Below are positions 21,730 through 24,818 of a stretch of DNA of 24,818 bases, piece by piece. The notes beneath the pieces are model-generated. The model had not been told where the DNA came from and ran no database searches. It saw nothing but the letters and a program-made list of their open reading frames with translations. Position 1 is the first letter of the stretch. The number at the start of each line of letters is the position of its first letter. Location: positions 1-24,818 of the forward strand of contig JARBUP010000007.1 in NCBI GenBank assembly GCA_029239575.1. The letters run 5' to 3'. The position numbers and the translations under genes were made by a program. Source of the stretch: Bacillota bacterium (GTDB lineage Bacteria; Bacillota; Clostridia; Tissierellales; Sedimentibacteraceae).

Positions 21730-22876
21730 TGGATATAAACGCTCTGATGGTAATGTTGGCATCCGAAATCATGTTGTGGTAATGCCCGGAGTGATATGTG
21801 CTTCAGGAGTTGCTCAAAAAATTGCAATTAAAACTGACGTACAATATTTATATAATCCAAATGGCTGTGCTCAAAATTCAAAAGATACTGCTATCACTGT
21901 TCAAATATTATCGGGAATGATTGCAAATGGTAATGTATATGGAACTTTAATAGTGGGACTTGGCTGTGAAGGAATATCTGAAGAAAAATATATTCAAGAA
22001 ATAAGAAAGAAAACAAATAAACCAATTTTTTATATAAGCATACAGAATATTGGAGGAATTAATAAAACTGTTCAAAGAGGTATTGAAATAGTTAATTTGT
22101 TAAAAGAAGAAGCAAACAAATGCGAAAGAGAAGTATGTGATTTGTCACATTTAATTTTAGGACTCGAATGTGGTGGCTCAGATCCAACATCAGGATTTTC
22201 ATCAAATGCAGTATTAGGATATGTATCTGATAAAATTGTTGACTTTGGCGGAACTTCAGTGCTATGTGAAACTCCTGAAACAATAGGAGCAGAGAATATC
22301 CTGAAAAAAAGAGGATTGACATCAGAAATAGGACAACAATTATATGATACCATAATAAATTATGATAAAATGTTTAAAGAAAATGGTGAAGATATAAGAA
22401 ATTCCAATCCTTCACCTGGCAATAAAAAAAGCGGCATAACTACATTGGAAGAAAAGTCATTAGGCTGCATTCATAAAAGCGGTACAAAGCCATTTGTTGG
22501 AGTATATGAATATGGTCAAATAATAGATAAAAAAGGACTTGTTTTTATGGATGGAACTGCATATGATGTAGCATCAGTTGTTTCATTAATAGCAGGAGGT
22601 GCACAGTTAGTTGCATTTACTACTGGTATGGGAACACCTGTTGGTAATGCTATTGCTCCAGTTTTAAAAATTACAGGAAATAAACACACAGCTGAATTTT
22701 TAAATGACATGATTGATTTTGACACTAGTGAGAGCATAAGCGGAGAAAAAACAATAGAAGAGCTTGGAGAAGAACTTTTAAATAAAATTATAAAAATTTG
22801 TAATGGTGAAGAGGTAAAAGCTGAAATAAATGGATTTTCTGACATGGCAATAAATCAATTCCATAGTTATGCTTAA
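21719..22876 (+). CDS. UxaA-family dehydratase, large subunit
   Basis: A 385-residue catalytic subunit of the UxaA/GarD/SuyB family, iron-dependent hydroxy-acid lyases. Conserved blocks are GYKRSDGNVGIRNHVVVMPGVICAS, YNPNGCAQN, VGLGCEGIS, LGLECGGSDPTSGFSSNAVLG, and CETPETIGAE; the Cys and His/Asn of these form the metal site. The C-terminal half carries GLVFMDGTAYDVASVVSLIAGGAQLVAFTTGMGTPVGNAIAPVLKITGN, also typical. No transporter, dehydrogenase, aldolase or regulator for a sugar acid lies beside it, so the exact substrate cannot be assigned. GGAGG sits 8 nt before the ATG, inside the small-subunit gene. Confidence 0.88.
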   Translation: MKINGYKRSDGNVGIRNHVVVMPGVICASGVAQKIAIKTDVQYLYNPNGCAQNSKDTAITVQILSGMIANGNVYGTLIVGLGCEGISEEKYIQEIRKKTNKPIFYISIQNIGGINKTVQRGIEIVNLLKEEANKCEREVCDLSHLILGLECGGSDPTSGFSSNAVLGYVSDKIVDFGGTSVLCETPETIGAENILKKRGLTSEIGQQLYDTIINYDKMFKENGEDIRNSNPSPGNKKSGITTLEEKSLGCIHKSGTKPFVGVYEYGQIIDKKGLVFMDGTAYDVASVVSLIAGGAQLVAFTTGMGTPVGNAIAPVLKITGNKHTAEFLNDMIDFDTSESISGEKTIEELGEELLNKIIKICNGEEVKAEINGFSDMAINQFHSYA

Positions 22877-22977
22877 ATTTTTTTTAAAAATCGTTACAAG
22901 ATAAAACTAAACATTTTGTATGATATGATTAAAATATGAAATAATATTAGAGAAATATATTCTAAGGAGAATTTCAT

Positions 22978-23148
22978 ATGACAGATAATAGTAAAAAGAG
23001 TACAAGAAATAATAAAAAAGAAGATGGAAAATTCCATTCAAAACATATTAATCATAACCCACAAGCAGAAAGCGCAAGAGCAGTTTTTGGAAAAAAAGAA
23101 GGTAATTTTCAAAACAATGTAGATAGCAACCTTAGCGAAAATAAATAA
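22978..23148 (+). CDS. Small basic hypothetical protein (56 aa)
   Basis: A 56-codon ORF with AAGGAG 8 nt upstream of the ATG and a perfect terminator 9 nt after the stop. The sequence is Lys/Asn-rich, with the core FHSKHINHNPQAESARAVFG, then an acidic-neutral tail. It has no hydrophobic segment or Cys and is predicted to be disordered. It resembles a class of short clostridial proteins with an 'HNPQ.ESAR..FG' core (CPC_1213-like, recalled without a search). The function is unknown. Confidence 0.75.
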   Translation: MTDNSKKSTRNNKKEDGKFHSKHINHNPQAESARAVFGKKEGNFQNNVDSNLSENK

Positions 23149-23153
23149 TATAT

Positions 23154-23186
23154 AAAAGGATGTATTTTTAAAAATACATCCTTTTT
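23154..23186 (+). terminator. Strong terminator of the 56-aa gene
   Basis: GGATGTATTT (23158-23167) and AAATACATCC (23172-23181) pair perfectly around TTAA, with A-run and T-run flanks. The flanks make it work in both directions. Confidence 0.85.
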
Positions 23187-23295
23187 AAGGAGTAGTTTTA
23201 ACTCATGAATATGGATTTCCTACTTTTGTAATGTAAAAAGTCATTAGATTTTAATATTTAAAAATAAACACAATTTAAATTTATATACATTATCA

Positions 23296-23324
23296 TTGTA
23301 AATATTTAAAAATTAAGGTATATT
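23296..23324 (+). promoter_or_regulatory. Sigma-A-type promoter of the VOC gene
   Basis: TTGTAA (23296-23301), 17-nt spacer, TATATT (23319-23324), followed by a leader of about 50 nt. Confidence 0.5.
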
Positions 23325-23380
23325 AATCAAATAATTCGTAAATAAAAAAATTTAATAAATAAAATACTAAGGAGAAAATT

Positions 23381-23809
23381 ATGTCTTTAAATGTTTTTGT
23401 TAATTTTAATGGTAATTGCAGAGATGCTGTAGAATTTTATGCTGAAGTTTTTGATAATCAACAACCTCAAATAATGTCATTTAAGGATGCACCTCAAAAT
23501 CCAGAACATCATCCTCTTCCTGAAGAAGCACAAAATTTAGTAATGTTCTCTTCTCTAAAAATTAGTGGAAGTGACATAATGTTTTCTGATACATTTCCTG
23601 GCATGCCATATATTGCAGGAAATAATATTAGTTTAACTGTAGTGGATGAAGATGTTGAAAAATTGAAAACATATTTTAATAAAATAAAAGTAGGCGGCAC
23701 TGTAGAAATGGAATTACAAGAAACATTTTGGAGTAAATGTTATGGAATGGTAACTGATAAATTTGGGATACCATGGCAATTCAGTCATGCAGGAGAAGAA
23801 AGAAATTAA
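23381..23809 (+). CDS. PhnB-like VOC-superfamily protein
   Basis: A 142-residue vicinal-oxygen-chelate (glyoxalase/bleomycin-resistance) fold protein of the PhnB/YjdN type. Features are VFVNFNGNCRDAVEFYAEVF (5-24), the SGSDIMFSDTFPG strand, and WSKCYGMVTDKFGIPWQFSH at the C-terminus, with betaalpha-beta-beta repeats. No fusion or membrane part. These proteins form dimers; few have a proven enzymatic role, and the metal triad is often incomplete, so it is only named by fold. AAGGAG before the ATG fixes the start. Single-gene unit with promoter and terminator. Confidence 0.82.
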   Translation: MSLNVFVNFNGNCRDAVEFYAEVFDNQQPQIMSFKDAPQNPEHHPLPEEAQNLVMFSSLKISGSDIMFSDTFPGMPYIAGNNISLTVVDEDVEKLKTYFNKIKVGGTVEMELQETFWSKCYGMVTDKFGIPWQFSHAGEERN

Positions 23810-23830
23810 ATAGTAATTTAAAATATATTT

Positions 23831-23864
23831 GGGATAAATCTTAATTAAAGATTTGTCCCTTTTT
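23831..23864 (+). terminator. Terminator of the VOC gene
   Basis: GGGATAAATCTT (23831-23842) pairs with AAGATTTGTCCC (23848-23859) with one G-U pair, followed by a T5 run. Confidence 0.85.
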
Positions 23865-23895
23865 AATTTTAAATAAAATTAATATAAATTTATAT

Positions 23896-23924
23896 TTGAT
23901 TAATATTATAATATTTCATATAAT
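23896..23924 (+). promoter_or_regulatory. Sigma-A-type promoter of the TM1586-like nitroreductase
   Basis: TTGATT (23896-23901), 17-nt spacer, TATAAT (23919-23924), about 35 nt before the chosen ATG at 23965. The in-frame upstream codons would overlap this promoter, which also supports the shorter start. Confidence 0.5.
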
Positions 23925-23964
23925 AAAATTAGTTAAATACATATTACTTAAATTTGGAGGAAAA

Positions 23965-24807
23965 ATGGATTTTCAAAAATCAATTACCGAAATTATTAAA
24001 TCAAGATATTCATGCAGAACTTTTGACTCGAAGAATATAGAAAATGAAACTCTTAATAAATTAAATGATTATATAGAAAAAATCAATGATGAAGCTAAAT
24101 CAGCTAAAATAAATTCAAGATTTTTATATGTTAGTAGTAAAGAAAATTCAAATAAATCAGGCAAAAAACTTGGGACTTATGGAGTAATTTCTGGGGCAGA
24201 ATCATTTATTATAGGAATTGCAGATAAAGAAAATCATGATCCTTTGAAATTTGGATATTTATATGAAAAATTAATTTTATTTGCTACAGATTTAGGCCTT
24301 AATACATGTTGGCTTGGAGGTACATTTAATAAAAATGATTTTCAACAAAATTCAAGTTTGCTTGAAAATGAATTTATACCAATAGTATCTCCAGTTGGTT
24401 ATAAAAAAGATAAACCCCGTATTTTTGAATCTGCTATGAGGGCTGTTGTAGGAGCAAATAATAGAAAGCCTTGGAATGAATTGTTTTTTGACGAAAATAT
24501 TTCAAATCCATTAAATGAAAAAGTTGATGAATATGCTGTTCCACTTCAAATGGTTAGGTTAGGACCTTCAGCTTCAAACAAACAACCTTGGAGAATTGTT
24601 AAAAATAAAAATATGTATCACTTTTTTATTTGTAGAACAAAAGGATATGGCGTAATGTCATTTGATATGCAAATAAATGATATTGGTATTGCAATGTGCC
24701 ATTTTGAATTATCTTCAAATCAGTTAGGGTTAAGTGGCAATTGGCAAAAATTACATAATATAAATAATCTTGAAGAATGGGAATATATTATTTCTTGGGT
24801 TTCTTAA
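23965..24807 (+). CDS. TM1586-type nitroreductase-fold protein
   Basis: A 280-residue protein with two nitroreductase-like halves in one chain, like the 'TM nitroreductase' family (TM1586). The N-terminal half has SRYSCRTFD with the FMN-contacting Arg, SGAESFIIGIADKEN, and DLGLNTCWLGGTFNK (about 111-125). The second half has RLGPSASNKQPWRIVK and ends in a helix-rich region with MQINDIGIAMCHFELSSNQLGL. Such proteins bind flavin within a single chain; substrates are unknown. The ATG at 23965 is chosen (GGAGG 5 nt upstream); the N-terminal hydrophobic stretch of the longer reading frame falls in the promoter. The stop is 11 nt before the window end. Confidence 0.82.
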   Translation: MDFQKSITEIIKSRYSCRTFDSKNIENETLNKLNDYIEKINDEAKSAKINSRFLYVSSKENSNKSGKKLGTYGVISGAESFIIGIADKENHDPLKFGYLYEKLILFATDLGLNTCWLGGTFNKNDFQQNSSLLENEFIPIVSPVGYKKDKPRIFESAMRAVVGANNRKPWNELFFDENISNPLNEKVDEYAVPLQMVRLGPSASNKQPWRIVKNKNMYHFFICRTKGYGVMSFDMQINDIGIAMCHFELSSNQLGLSGNWQKLHNINNLEEWEYIISWVS

Positions 24808-24818
24808 GATAAGTGAAA

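Noticed and set aside
23896..23964. Hydrophobic N-terminal extension (membrane anchor) of the TM1586-type protein
   Set aside because: The added residues fall over the promoter and leader and are AT-rich by composition; GGAGG supports the ATG at 23965.
1..24818. CRISPR array, toxin-antitoxin pair, restriction or other defence system, prophage or transposase
   Set aside because: No regular spaced repeats, nuclease, integrase, transposase or toxin-antitoxin gene pair was seen on either strand.

Overview
The window comes from a low-G+C, anaerobic, probably spore-forming Firmicute of the class Clostridia. The signs are very AT-rich intergenic DNA, strong AGGAGG-type ribosome sites, several TTG starts, an [FeFe]-hydrogenase-type protein, oxygen-sensitive enzymes, an S-layer-homology surface protein, and one or two genes with possible sporulation-sigma promoters. 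The genus cannot be fixed from the sequence. Nothing looks like a prophage, plasmid, CRISPR array, rRNA or tRNA gene, and there is no transposase. It reads as ordinary chromosome with many short operons, most ending in clear hairpin terminators.

Left part (1-9600): the tail of an OsmC-like gene; a large secreted S-layer-homology protein bracketed by two related long-hairpin repeats; a prolyl-tRNA editing protein with a GNAT acetyltransferase; a convergent amino-acid permease; an NfsA-type nitroreductase; a minimal DEAD-box RNA helicase; and a ferritin-like diiron protein on the minus strand.

Middle part (9600-17900): a NifX/NafY-type small protein overlapping a FluC/CrcB fluoride channel; an HxlR regulator followed by a short [FeFe]-hydrogenase-like protein; and on the minus strand a three-gene unit of VTC-type polyphosphate polymerase, DUF4956 membrane protein and a secreted beta-helix carbohydrate-binding lipoprotein. 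Next come a zinc-phospholipase-C-like protein without a signal peptide and a divergent NdpA/NA37 nucleoid-associated protein.

Right part (17900-24818): a tight four-gene lipoate operon (LplA, an 80-residue free-standing lipoyl-domain protein, LipA, LipB) with a good sigma-A promoter and a terminator; a small Cys-rich protein; a two-gene UxaA/SuyAB-type dehydratase; a 56-residue small gene; a VOC/PhnB-like protein; and a second nitroreductase-fold protein.

Most unusual are the lipoate operon, which carries its own small lipoyl acceptor plus both the de novo and salvage ligases, and the VTC-DUF4956-beta-helix unit, which suggests a coupled polyphosphate/envelope function. The repeat-flanked S-layer protein and the cytoplasmic-looking phospholipase C are also worth a second look. 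I do not see a clearly new defence or mobile system.
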